Positions 46,333 to 57,317 of a stretch of DNA of 64,000 nucleotides are shown piece by piece (the stretch's first letter is position 1; every line of letters begins with the position of its first letter). The notes beneath the pieces are model-generated. The model had not been told where the DNA came from, ran no database searches, and saw nothing but the letters and a program-made list of their open reading frames with translations. Origin of the DNA: Delphinapterus leucas (taxonomy: Eukaryota; Chordata; Mammalia; Artiodactyla; Monodontidae). A program made the translations under genes and the position numbers. The stretch lies in the NCBI RefSeq assembly GCF_002288925.2, contig NW_022098000.1, forward strand, positions 20,580,118-20,644,117, written 5' to 3'.

Positions 46333-47109
46333 AATCTCATCACTGTCCTATAACCCTAGGTATGTTGATAAGATGCTTTAGAACTCCCACCCGTGTTTCA
46401 CGTATGTCCATTCTTTCTCCCTTGCAGGCTTCTCAAATTCATGCCGGAATTTCGTCTATGACCCTTGTCTCCAACCAATCCCCCGCAGACACATCTTTTC
46501 TTCCTGCCTTGAACCATCTGCTACAGAAAACAGTGCTACATAGGTAGAGATAATCTCAATAGATTATTGTTCATAAAAGCAAAAATTTTTAGATGTATGT
46601 ATATGTGTGTGTGTGCCTACTTGCTCCTGGCCTCTATATAGAAACAGATACACTCATATCACGGCGAGGTTATCATATCCTCAGACTGGAGGTTAAGTTA
46701 TTTTTCAGGCTGCTTCTACAACTATTAAACTACCTACTTTTTCAGGGAGGGCTCGTATCTTTTCACGATTTATTCCCCCAATTGTGAGGTTGCACGTACG
46801 CTTTTGATGCTTACTAGTAGGAAGGGCTTGTGTTATACCATCTGTAGACAGAAAATATTCTTAGAATAAATGTTGGAAAAGAATGGCTCTGTTATTTGCA
46901 GGGAAGTGTATTTCCTCACTTTTACAACACAGGAAGGATGAAGAGTTGCATTCCCTTACCCTCTTTTCTTAAGCATAATTTGCATTTCCTTTGAATGAAT
47001 ATCTATAAAATACCTTTCAGGGACTGGACCAAGTTGTAGTAAAAGTAATGAATGCATGAAGGAAAGAATAATAGTAAATAAAAGGGTTCACAATAGACTT
47101 TGCTGGAAG
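46333..47109. other. Single-copy non-coding stretch
   Basis: Nothing recognised. Confidence 0.4.
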
Positions 47110-47340
47110 ACAGCAAGGGGTGATAGGAAGAGTATGGTGTTTGGTGAAACAAGCTGAGTTTAAATTTTAGGTCCACTACTTACAAACTGTGTGTCATCTT
47201 TAGTAAGTTGGCACTCACTCACTTTGACATGGGTACTACATACTCATTATACAGAGGAAGAAAGAAAGACTCAGAAGGTTTACAAAAGAAAAATATGTAA
47301 GTAAAGTACTTACCACATGGTAAAAGCTTGACAAATGTTC
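47110..47340 (+). mobile_element. MIR SINE, sense
   Basis: 'gaagagtatggtgtttggtg', 'actacttacaaactgtgtgt' (47174) and 'agtacttaccacatggtaaa' follow MIR order; diverged. Confidence 0.6.
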
Positions 47341-48229
47341 ACTCCCCCAAAATAACAATAAAAATCTTACCTGCAGTTACGAAGCCTTTGCTTTTCCCTG
47401 GGAAAGACCACAGCAGTGAGCACTTGTCAAAGACTCTGCCGTGGTGCCAACACTGAGATTTAGGTTCCCTGATTTTTTAACCCCAGTACAAAACCCAAAC
47501 CCTTAAGTTCCCTTCATACTACAAAGGGCAGTTACACATTGAGTCATGTTTTAGATCTTTCTAAATAAACCCCATATATTCCTGAGACATCAACACTAAA
47601 TGAGGTGTATTCTGTTTTGCAGAATCTGACTCGTAGGTAGTTGCCGATATTCCCAAGTTCATTTTCTGCAGCCAAGGACATTTCCCCTGAATTTGGTCTT
47701 TCCTTAAACAGTAAAGGAATAAGATATTCGGCCTTATAGATGTGAACCTTTTAGGTATCTTCTTATGTAAGGCTAAGACTACCCTCTCATGAATGACTTT
47801 TTGCCCCATTCAGATAAAGTCCTGTGCTGATTCTCTGTAGCAATTCTGATACCCTTCCATCCCCAAATCAAAGTGGAAAAGAAGGCTGGATCAGTGCTGT
47901 TGGAGGACTTCCTGGTCAGCATGGGGCATTGAGAAGGACACCAGGAGAACATGGGAACTTAGGAATTAGAAGCCCTACAACTCCTAGAGGATGGGAGCAG
48001 CCCCCAGTGCCTCAGAGGTCAATGCAGAGTCAAGGTTACAGCATGCACGCTTACCAGCAGAAGACGGATGGGGATCAACGGTGGTGTGAGCGACTGCGAG
48101 ACCGTGGTCAGCATCGGGGTAGGAAAAGGGTGAATTCTTTCTTGGTTCCATGTAAAATGGCCTTTTTTCTGAGAAGCATCCCATTAGAATCAACACTGGA
48201 ATAAAAGAGAGGTCATAATTGTGGTTTTA
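47341..48229. other. Single-copy non-coding stretch
   Basis: The plus-strand frame 47824-48204 is 126 codons without recognisable domain, signal or splice evidence; treated as chance. Confidence 0.4.
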
Positions 48230-48400
48230 TGATTTTTATAGCAGCTAACAGTTGTTGAGTGCTTTATAGTTGACATAGTATTTTTCTAACGGTTTCTCAC
48301 TTCTGAGCCTCACAAAAGCCTTGCAAGATTCTGAGGATCATTGTTTCACTTCACAGATGAGGAGACTGAAGGCTCAAAATTAAGTGAATTCATGGGAAGG
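48230..48400 (-). mobile_element. MIR SINE, antisense
   Basis: 'gttgttgagtgctttatagt' (48250), 'cctcacaaaagccttgcaag' and 'ttcacagatgaggagactga' (48351) are reversed MIR blocks. Confidence 0.8.
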
Positions 48401-48454
48401 TTGACATGGCCAGTAGGCATGATGCAGATGTCACCTGCGGACAACTTTGCGAGG

Positions 48455-48595
48455 CTGGGTGTATCATCTCCATGTTACTGATGAAGAGAGAGAATCTAAG
48501 CAAACCAACTGAAAACAGAGCAGACAAGCAGCAGATACTGAATCCGAGCTCTTCACTCCTCGCTCCAAGGCCCACAGCATAACACGCTGCCTCCC
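48455..48595 (-). mobile_element. Second MIR SINE, antisense
   Basis: 'atctccatgttactgatgaa' then 'gatactgaatccgagctctt' and 'cccacagcataacacgctgc' match a further reversed MIR. Confidence 0.6.
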
Positions 48596-49410
48596 CACCA
48601 ACATTCCCTTTCGCTCTTTAAGGTCTCTTTAGTGTCTGTGCACCATCAGCCAATCCCAAAAGAGCTTTATAAAGATCATAAATGGGAAGAGGTAATTTAA
48701 GGTCCTTGGATGGATATCAAGTTGGGCTCCAAGAGGGGTGAAACACATGCAGAGGCCAAGGATCTGAGGCAGCTCCTGGTGAGCAATTTCTCATGGAAAA
48801 CAATAAAGTGGAATCTGTCGGAAACACATGATAAATTGTCCACACAATTCAAAGGCATGGAACAAAAGGATATACATCCTTTATGAAAAATACCAGCAAG
48901 ACCGTAAGGCACATATGTCAGAAGAGCTTTGGACTCACAGCCTCAGATGACCTCTCAAAACTCCTCTCCTTTGTGATTTCCTCTTAGCCATAAGTAAAAT
49001 TCAGGTCTTATGACAAATCTGAACAACAGGTGTTTATTGAGAGTCTCCTGTGTAAGAGGTGTATGGAAATTAAGGTCTGACCATTAGGAAAACTCACCTG
49101 TTTTTTATTTCCCCTTGAATCTCATCAGTGATCTCAAATCACTTGAAAGCATACTTTAAGCCATTTTTTAAAGCTTTCTAGTTCTTTTAAGGAAGAAATT
49201 TAATGAAAATCAACACAGGTTTATTAAGACCCTTCTCCAACAAAATTGAATGTGGATATCTATCTACCGACGTGTCTGTCCATGTACACACATACATATA
49301 CATACATATGTATGTATAACTAAGACTTTCAAGATGACATGGCCTTCACAAAAGTCGGTGTTTTGCAGAGAGCTAAGGAAACATCCTTACAAGCCAAAGG
49401 TTTAATTAAA
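48596..49410. other. Single-copy non-coding stretch
   Basis: Contains a perfect 22-bp palindrome at 49297-49318 made of TATACA repeats. Nothing else recognised. Confidence 0.45.
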
Positions 49411-49484
49411 TTTGCTGTACAGCAGAAATTAACACAACGTTGTAAATTAACTGTACTTCAATAAAGAAATAAATTTTTAAAAAT
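49411..49484 (+). mobile_element. LINE-1 3' terminal fragment
   Basis: 'tgctgtacagcagaaattaa' and 'gtaaattaactgtacttcaa' with AATAAA and an A/T-rich tail: about the last 60 bases of an L1. Confidence 0.85.
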
Positions 49485-49739
49485 TGTATCAGTAAAAGGA
49501 TAGGCTGCATATATACAAATAATTCTGCAGTCCTCTTTCTTACCCAACCATGCACTCTGCATCACACAACTCTCCCTTTCTTTCTCCTGTTCTCCCGAGT
49601 CCCCTGTCTCCTCCTCTCTTTCCTTTTGCCTTTATTAGGGAGTCTTTGTCCTTTAGCCAGAAGCCAGCCTCCAGGCAATACCCCATGTTCCAATAAAGCA
49701 GCCCTTTTGTCAATGGCAGTAATAATTACCTCTTTTGCA

Positions 49740-50160
49740 GCTGCCCCTGGTGTTGCATTTTTGTAACACAATTTGGCCTCTTTGGGCTCTGGTTAGTCTT
49801 ATTTAACTTACTGCAGGGGTTCCCTGTTTGATCTCTAATTGATATAATTGACTGGGAATAATCGAGAAGGTTTTATGGATGTTTATTGATAGCTAATTTT
49901 CCTTCATCCATTGTTTAATTCGATAAGAGCATAACCTAATTTATTGTCACTCCAATAGGGATCCATTACCCTTTTGATAAATGCTTCTGGGGCTAACTTG
50001 TCAGTAACTGATTTCAAAGAGCTGTTTAGCCTACAGAGTCCATCATTAGTTAATGGCAGTTTAGAAAGCTAATGATGTTATAAATTACAATCAATAAGAA
50101 CATGGAAATTACAGTAGTTGAGAGACATAACACTGTATTATTAAACAAACATTAGACCAC
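49740..50160. other. Repeat-free TAAT-rich stretch, candidate conserved enhancer
   Basis: About 420 bases with more than ten TAAT/ATTA cores, e.g. 'tctctaattgatataattga' (49831), 'atcattagttaatggcagtt' (50042) and 'aaagctaatgatgttataaa' (50074), and no repeat similarity. Such texture is common in homeodomain-bound developmental enhancers (known); conservation is not testable here. Confidence 0.35.
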
Positions 50161-50611
50161 ACCTTTGCTTACTATACGTATGGAGGGTTTGCAAATCCAT
50201 TTAATGATTCTCACAATTAACCCAGAAAGTCATGGATCAGGAGGAAAACTGTGGGACTCGGGATACTTATACTTAAAGGCCCATTTCAAAAAGATAGAGG
50301 AATTGTGCTATGTTCCTTGACAATGGAGAGAATCTACGGGACCAGCACACAAGCACAGACACATACACGGCTCTCCACCTTTTCATGTCTTCAATCTGAT
50401 CCTACCACACTTTCTCACAAATCATAACTTAGCAAAAGCAATACTTGAATTCATGAACACAGATGATGAACTGACTAACCCTTGGAATTTCCAGATAAAG
50501 TCATCCAACTTATTAAAAGCGCCTTGTTGGCCAGGAGCAATTTTCTACTTTCTACTTAGGAAAACTTCACTATAGTACTTTATGTAGCTATGTCCAATTT
50601 TATATATGCGT

Positions 50612-50643
50612 ACATTTAATTTATATATATATGTGTATATATA

Positions 50644-50713
<70 letters not shown>

Positions 50714-50721
50714 TTTAATTT
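50612..50721. repeat. (TG)n-(TA)n-(CA)n palindromic microsatellite
   Basis: A TG run, a short TA centre and a CA run form a perfect 62-bp palindrome at 50652-50713 (31-bp arms). ACATTTAATTT occurs on both sides, at 50612-50622 and 50711-50721. Prone to cruciforms, slippage and assembly error. Confidence 0.9.
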
Positions 50722-51399
50722 CTTCCCTAAATAGTACCACCAGCCAGTCTGGTAGAACTTTTGGTGTTCAGAGTTGCATAGCATAGCTGTCTTTCTTAGT
50801 GGATCAGAATTGATTCAGGACATCACACTGTGTCTCCATCCTTACTTGTATTGGTGGCCAGGTCTTCCTTACTGATTTCTTGATGGTTGAGACTGCCCAG
50901 CCTTCTTACTGGCATAGAACCTTAGTCTTTTTGCTTTGTTCTCTGGGTCTAATTTCTTTCTGGTGGTCACTCATCTTCCTCAACTGCTCATAGAGGAATA
51001 AATGCTGGTTCTTCCAATGACACATTCCACTTTTCCCCATCTATAGATTTTCAATCAGTTCGTCTTTGAGGAAAACCAAAATTGTTTGTCATCCCTTCGC
51101 TTGTTCTCAACTAATAAAGCAATGAGAATGGTGAGCCCAAGACAACGGTTGAGTCAAGCAGCAGGGTCTATCTTTTGGGACAACAGCGTTACTTTTCCAG
51201 TTTTCTTGTTTTTTTTTTGAAGTCTTAGTTGTACAAGGTAACATTAGAAAAACTAGTAAGGCACTATAGGTGGATAAGACACAGTTCAAAATCGAATCGT
51301 CAGAATGTAGAAAATTAAAGCACACATTCAGCAAAATGATTTGCAATAATCACGTAAGATAAAGGGTGAAAACATCTCTCTTAATAAGAGATTCATTTC
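50722..51399. other. Single-copy non-coding stretch
   Basis: Nothing recognised up to the L1. The exact left end of that L1 is not sharp. Confidence 0.4.
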
Positions 51400-51415
51400 A
51401 AGAAAGGTAGACAAG

Positions 51416-52309
51416 ATGAAGAGGCAGAGGGCTATGTACCAGATGGAGGAACAAGATAAAACCCTAGAAAAACAACTAAATGAAGGGAAGATAGGCAACC
51501 TTCCAGAAAAAGGGTTCAGAATAATGATAGCTAAGATGATCCAGGACCTCGGAAAAAGAATGGAGGCAAAGACTGAGAAGATGCAAGAAATGTTTAACAA
51601 AGACCTAGAAGAATTAAAGAACAAACAGAGACGAATAATACAATAACTGAAATGAAAAATACACTAGAAGGAATCAATAGCAGAATAACAGGCAGAAGAA
51701 CGGATAAGTGACCTGGAAGACAGAATGGTGGAATTCACTTCTGTGGAACAGAATAAAGAAAAAAGAATGAAAAGAAATGAAGACAGCCGAAGAGACCTCT
51801 GGGACAACATTAAACACAACAACATTCGCATTATAGGGGTCCCAGAAGGAGAAGAGAGAGAGAAAGAAACAGAGAAAATATTTGAAGAGATTATAGTTGA
51901 AAACTTCCCTAACATGGGAAAGGAAATAGCCACCCAAGTCCAGAAAGCGCAGCAAGTCCCATACAGGATAAACCCAAGGAGAAAGACGCCGAGACACATA
52001 GTAATCAAATTGGCAAAAATTAAAGACAAAGAAAAATTATTGAAAGCAGCAAGGGAAAAATAACATACAAGGGTACTCCCATAAGGTTAACAGCTGATTT
52101 CTCAGCAGAAACTCTATAACCCAGAAGGGAGTGGCATGATAATACTTAAAGTGATGAAAGGGGAGAACTTACAACCAAGATTACTCTAACCGGCAAGGAT
52201 CTCATTCAGATTCGATGGAGAAATCAAAAGCTTTACACGCAAGCAAAAGCTAAGAGAATTCAGCATTACCAAACCAGCTCTACAACAAATGCTAAAGGAA
52301 CTTCTCTAA
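51416..52309 (+). pseudogene. L1 ORF1 (RNA-binding ORF1p) pseudogene
   Basis: ORF1p is the nucleic-acid chaperone that coats L1 RNA (known). The start ATG at 51416 opens with basic MKRQR, then a coiled-coil-like region rich in E, K and L (51450-51640). The frame is lost near 51640 (stop at 51644-51646) by indels and regained by about 51725. The RRM-like core then reads NIRIIGVPEGEE and IVENFPNMGKE (about 51820-51930). A premature stop lies at 52061-52063. The C-terminal domain continues to the ancestral stop at 52307-52309, with more stops on the way. About 298 codons in all, the normal size for the family. Confidence 0.88.
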
Positions 52310-53170
52310 GTGGGAAACACAAGAGAAGAAAAGGACCTACAAAAACAAACCCAAAACAATTAAGAAAATGGTCATAGGAACATACATATCAATAATTACC
52401 TTAACGTGAATGGATTAAATGCTCCAATCAAAAGACACAGGCTCGCTGAATAGATACAAAAACAAGACCCATATATATGCTGTCTACAAGAGACCGACTT
52501 CAGACCTAGGGACACATACAGACTGAAAGTGAGGGGATGGAAAAAGATATTCCATGCAAATGGAAATCAGAAGAAAGCTGGAGTAGCTATACTCATATCA
52601 GATGAAATTGACTTTAAAGAAGGTTACAAGAGACAAGGAAGGACACTACATAATTATCAAGGGATCAATCCAAGAAGAAGATATAACAATTATAACTATA
52701 TATGCACACAACATAGGAAACCTCAATACATAAGGCAACTGCTAACAGCTATAAAAGAGGAAATCAACAGTAACACAATAATACTGGGGGACTTTTAACA
52801 CCTCCCTTACACCAATGGACAGATCATCCAAAAAGAAAACAAATAAGGAAACAGAAGCTTTAAATGACACAATAGACCAGACAGATTTAGTTGATATTTA
52901 CAGGACATTCCATCCAAAAACAGCAGATTACACTTTCTTCTCAAGTGTGCACGGAATATTCTCCAGGATACGTCACATCTTGGGTCACAGATCAAGCCTC
53001 AGTAAATTTAAGAAAACTGAAATCATATCAAGTATCTTTTCTGACCACAATGCTATGAGATTAGAAATGAATTACAGGGGAAAAAACATAAAAAACACAA
53101 ACACATGGAGGCTAATACATTACTAAACAACCAAGAGATCACTGAAGAAATCAAAGAGGAAATCAAAGAT

Positions 53171-53181
53171 ACCTAGAGACA
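53171..53181. repeat. SINE target-site duplication, left copy
   Basis: ACCTAGAGACA, repeated exactly at 53403-53413. Confidence 0.92.
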
Positions 53182-53402
53182 TGGGCTTCCCTGGTGGCGC
53201 AGTGGTTGAGAGTCCGCCTGCCGATGCAGGGGATATGGGTTCATGCCCCGGTCTGGGACGATCCCACATGCCATGGAGCGGCTGGGCCCGTGAGCCATGG
53301 CCGCTGAGCCTGCGTGTCCAGAGCCTATGCTCCGCAACGGGAGAGGCCACAACAGTGAGAGGCCTGTGTACTGCAAAAAAAAAAAAAAAAAAAACAACAA
53401 AA
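53182..53402 (+). mobile_element. CHR-type tRNA-Glu SINE inside L1 ORF2
   Basis: The head is 'gggcttccctggtggcgcag' with A box TGGCGCAGTGG. The B box is GGTTCATGCCC (CpG lost). Poly(A) 53374-53394 followed by CAACAAAAA. The exact 11-bp duplication dates it after the L1. Confidence 0.95.
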
Positions 53403-55496
53403 ACCTAGAGACAAATGGCAATGAAAGCACAACGATACAAAAGCTACGGGATGCAGCAAAAGTAGTTCTAAGAGGGAAGTTTATAGTTATACAAGCCTAC
53501 CTCAAGAAACAAGAAAAATCTCAAGTAAACAATCTAACTTTACACCTAAAGAAACTAGAGAAAAGAACAAACAAAACCCAAAGTTAGCAGAAGGAAAGCA
53601 ATCATAAAGATCAGAGCAGAAATTAATGAAATAAAAATAAAGAAAACAATAGGAAATATCAATAAAACTAAAAGCTGGTTCATTGGGAAGATAAACAAAA
53701 TTGATAAACCATTAGCCAGACTCATCAAGAAAATGAGGGAGAGGACTCAAATCAATAAAATTAGAAATGAAAAAGGAGAATTTACAACAGACACCGCAGA
53801 AATACTGAGCATCCTAAGAGACTACTACAAGCAACTATGCCAATAAAATGGACAACCTGGAACAAATGGACAAATTCTTAGAAAGGTATAACCTTCCAAG
53901 TCTGAACTAGGAAGAAATAGAAAATATGAACAGACCAATCACAAGTAATGAAATTGAAACTGTGATTAAAAATCTTCCAACACACAAAAGTCCAGGACCA
54001 GATGGCTTCACAGGTGAATTCTACCAAACATTTAGAGAAGAGCTAACACCCATCCTTCTCAAACTCTTCCAAAAAATTGCAGAGGAAGGAACATTCCCAA
54101 ACTTATTCTATGAGGCCACAATCACCCTGATACCAAAACCAGACAAAGATACTACAAAAAAAGAAAACTACTGACCAATATCACTGATGAATATAGATGC
54201 ACAAATCCTCAACAAAATACTAGCAAACAGAATCTAACAACACATTAAAAGGATCATACACCATGATCAAGTGGGATTTATCCCAGGGATGCAAGGATTC
54301 TTCAATATACGCAAATCAATCAATGTGATACACCATATTAACAAATTTAAGAATAAAAACCATATGATCATCTCAATAGATGCAGAAAAAGCTTTTGACA
54401 AATTCAACACCCATTTATGATAAAAACTCTCCAGAAAGTGGGCATAGAGGGAACCTACCTCAACATAATAAAGGCCATATACGACAAACCCACAGCAAAC
54501 ATCATTCTCAATGGTGAAAAACTAAAAGCATTTCCTCTAAGATCAGGAACCAGACAAGGATGTCCACTCTCACCAATATTATTCAACATAGTTTTGGAAG
54601 TCCTAGCCATGGCAATCAGAGAAGAAAAAGAAATAAAAGGAATACACATTGGAAAAGAAGAAGTAAAACTGTCACTTTTGCAGATGACATGATGCTATAA
54701 ATAGAGAATCCTAAAAATGCCACCAGAGAACTACTAGAGCTAATCAATGAATTTGGTAAAGTTTCAGGATACAAAATTAACACACAGAAATCTCTTGCAT
54801 TCCTATACACTAATGATGAAAAATCTGAAACAGAAATTATGGAAACACTCCCATTTACCACTGCAACAAAAAGAATAAAATACCTAGGAATAAACCTACC
54901 TAGGGAGACAAAAGACCTGTATGCAGAAAACTATAAGACACTGATGAAAGAAATTAAAGATGATACCAACAGATGGAGAGATATACCATGTTCTTGGATT
55001 GGAAGAATCAATATTGTGAAAATGACTCTACTACCCAAAGCAATCTAGAGATTCAATGCAATCCCTATCAAATTACATTTTTGTAATCCCTATCAAATGG
55101 CATTTTTTATGGAATCAGAACAAATCATCTTAAAATTTGTATGGAGACACAAAAGACCCTGAATAGCCAAAGCAGCATTGAGGGGAAAAAAACGGAGCTG
55201 GAGGAATCAGACTCCCTGACTTCAGACTACACTACAAAGCTACAGTAATAAAGACAATATGGTACTGGCACAAAAACAGAAACCTAGATCAATGGAACAA
55301 GATAGAAAGCCCAGAGATAAACCCACAAACCTATGGTCAACTAATCTATGCAAAGGAGGCAAAGATATACAATGGAGAAAAGACAGTCTCTTCAATAAGT
55401 GGTGCTGGGAAAACTGGACAGCTACATGTAAAAGAATGAAATCAGAACACTCCATAACACCATATACAAAAATAAACTCAATAAAAAAAAAGTAAT

Positions 55497-55700
55497 ACTT
55501 TCTAGAGCAGAGAGGGGAATGAGCAGCTACTGTTTAATTTATATAGCTTCAGAGTGAGATGATGAAAAAGTTCTGAAGATAGTGGCGATGGTTGCATAGC
55601 AATATGAATGTACTTAATGCCACCGAACTGTACACTTAAAAATGGTTAAAATAGTAAATTTTACCTTATATTCATTTTACCATAACACAAAAGTAACGTG
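55497..55700 (+). mobile_element. Old LINE-1 (L1M-type) 3' UTR
   Basis: 'gatgatgaaaaagttctgaa' (55559), 'gtggcgatggttgcatagca', 'ccaccgaactgtacacttaa' (55620) and 'tatattcattttaccataac' are L1M 3' UTR blocks. Directly abuts the younger L1's A-tract. Confidence 0.8.
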
Positions 55701-55867
55701 TTCTAAAGCACTGTTTGCCTTCTACATTTATATAATAGTTTTGATATATTAACATTCAACGATTAGAAATTTAATGTAGACAGAAAATTTACGGAAAGAA
55801 ATTTTATCTGGAGAAGGCTTAAACTACAGGTGATTATATCTGCGTCCATTCACCTATTCCATCGAAG

Positions 55868-56070
55868 TTTTTTTTTTTGCGGTACGCGGGCCTCTCACTG
55901 TTGTGGCCTCTCCCGTTGCGGAGCACAGGCTCCGGACGCGCAGGCTCAGCGGCCATGGCTCACGGGCCCAGCTGCTCCGCGGCATGTGGGATCTTCCCAG
56001 ACCGGGGCACGAACCCGTGTCCCCTGCATCGGCAGGCAGACTCTCAACCACTGTGCCAGCAGGAAAGCCG
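55868..56070 (-). mobile_element. CHR-type tRNA-Glu SINE, antisense
   Basis: Poly(T) 55868-55878, then reversed SINE to 'ccagcaggaaagcc' at about 56056-56069. On the minus strand the B box is GGTTCGTGCCC (intact) and the A box TGGCACAGTGG. T-rich sequence on the right (56073-56087) blurs the target-site duplication. Confidence 0.93.
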
Positions 56071-56087
56071 TATTTTTTTTTTTTTTT

Positions 56088-56399
56088 AATGAACCAAAGT
56101 CCATATTGACATCACTGTTTACTCTTGGTGTTGTATATCTATGGATTTTGACCACTGTATGATGACACATATCCACCATTATAGTGTCATAAAGAGTATT
56201 TTCACTGCTGTAATTTCTTATACTTAATTTTAAGAAATTATTATAATTAAGTTGCTATATTATTAATATACATGATTTCTTAGTGTTGCACTAAGAAAGC
56301 TGAAATGGTAAATAAGTATTGGCTCCAAAATATAAGATCAACATCTAATAGAGAGGTTTATATTTAAAAATATAACAAACAATATTGCTCATTATTTGA
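56088..56399. other. AT-rich single-copy stretch
   Basis: Nothing recognised. Confidence 0.4.
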
Positions 56400-56520
56400 A
56401 ACATCTTCCTTATTCTATTCACACACTAAAAAAATGTAAGCTCTGCAAGGGTACAAGTTTTTATCCATCTTGTTCACTGCAGTATCCTCAGCAGGTCGAC
56501 ATAATAGATGCTCAAGATGT
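56400..56520 (+). mobile_element. L2 LINE 3' end fragment
   Basis: 'aatgtaagctctgcaagggt' (56434) and 'ttgttcactgcagtatcctc' (56470) are the L2 end. Confidence 0.8.
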
Positions 56521-56609
56521 AATTCTTAACCATATTTGTGCAGTGATTTGTCTTGCAACAATGCTGATTTAAAGCAATATTCTACACTATCTCTGTTTCT
56601 ACAGGACTG

Positions 56610-56900
56610 TATAATTCAATTTTTCATTTGTTTATTTGATATTTATTTAATACTTGGTATGTATCTCAATGGGGATACTATGGTGAGAAAACCTGAAACA
56701 GTCCTTGCTGTAATGGAGAATAATAATCTAATTAAGAATCTAGATATTAAGAAAATTACAAACAAATGAAAGAAAATGGCAAACTCCGTGGTAAGAACTA
56801 TGAAAGCTAAGTACAAGGTTCTATGGGAGTACCCATAGATGTGGGTCTCTGTGGCAACCCCAGAAACTGGAAGAGTCTGAATTACCTTAAATCCTGAAAA
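56610..56900 (-). mobile_element. L2 LINE fragment, antisense
   Basis: 'gatatttatttaatacttgg' and 'acagtccttgctgtaatgga' (56699) match a reversed L2 3' region; diverged. Confidence 0.6.
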
Positions 56901-57147
56901 GCTAGACATTTATTTTTGTCTTTGGGGACAGCATTTAACTTGGGGTTCTGTCTACAGTAATTGATCAATAGGTATTTATTGAATGGAGTTATTTTCAAAT
57001 TGATAATCCAAATATTTCACTCATTAATGAGAATAGTCAGTTAGCTAGAGTACAATCTTACTTAATAAATCCAGAAACAGGTACTTATTCTCATTTCTTT
57101 TTTCCAAAAAAACAAGAGAAAAAAATTAGATACACAGTTCCCCTCAT

Positions 57148-57176
57148 ATATAACTTTGCATGGTGCAAAGTTATAT
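57148..57176. repeat. 13-bp perfect inverted repeat (hairpin)
   Basis: ATATAACTTTGCA at 57148-57160 and TGCAAAGTTATAT at 57164-57176 with loop TGG. Confidence 0.9.
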
Positions 57177-57260
57177 TAATTCAATCAATTTAATTCAAAT
57201 CAAGGAGGAGTTATTTCCTGTACATTTCCTTAACACATAAATTTAATTAATGCTATTTCT

Positions 57261-57317
57261 ATGGAAGGGGTGAGGGAACTCTATTCAATGGAAGGGGTGA
57301 GGGAACTCTATTCAATG
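57261..57317 (+). repeat. 27-bp tandem duplication
   Basis: Two exact copies of a 27-base unit beginning ATGGAAGGGGTGAGGGAACT (57261-57287 and 57288-57314), plus three further bases of a third. Confidence 0.95.

Larger units (their letters stand above)
51400..55491 (+). mobile_element. LINE-1 with ORF1 and ORF2, 3'-truncated, inactive
   Basis: A 4.1-kb L1 in sense, starting just upstream of ORF1 and ending inside ORF2. ORF1 (51416-52309) and ORF2 (52368 onward) are separated by a short spacer as in mammalian L1. A CHR SINE interrupts ORF2 at 53182-53402. The right end is an A-tract (55482-55491) just after AATAAA at 55471-55476, without the rest of ORF2 or any 3' UTR. I found no target-site duplication, and the left end is approximate. 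Many indels and stops make it inactive. Confidence 0.9.
52368..55491 (+). pseudogene. L1 ORF2 (endonuclease/reverse transcriptase) pseudogene
   Basis: Begins MVIGTYISIITLNVNG at 52368. The APE-like endonuclease region spans about 52368-53080, and 53035-53065 encodes the SDHNAMRLE block. After the SINE, the reverse-transcriptase region shows [19 protein letters not shown] (53966-54020), [13 protein letters not shown] (54550-54590) and the catalytic FADD at 54677-54688. FADD lies in a different frame from the block before it, and a stop follows at 54698-54700. Further stops occur at 52797 and 54172. The C-terminal cysteine-rich part is missing because the element ends at 55491. Not functional. 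Confidence 0.9.

Noticed and set aside
47824..48204. 126-codon plus-strand frame
   Set aside because: No recognisable similarity and no poly(A) or splice context; expected by chance in 64 kb.
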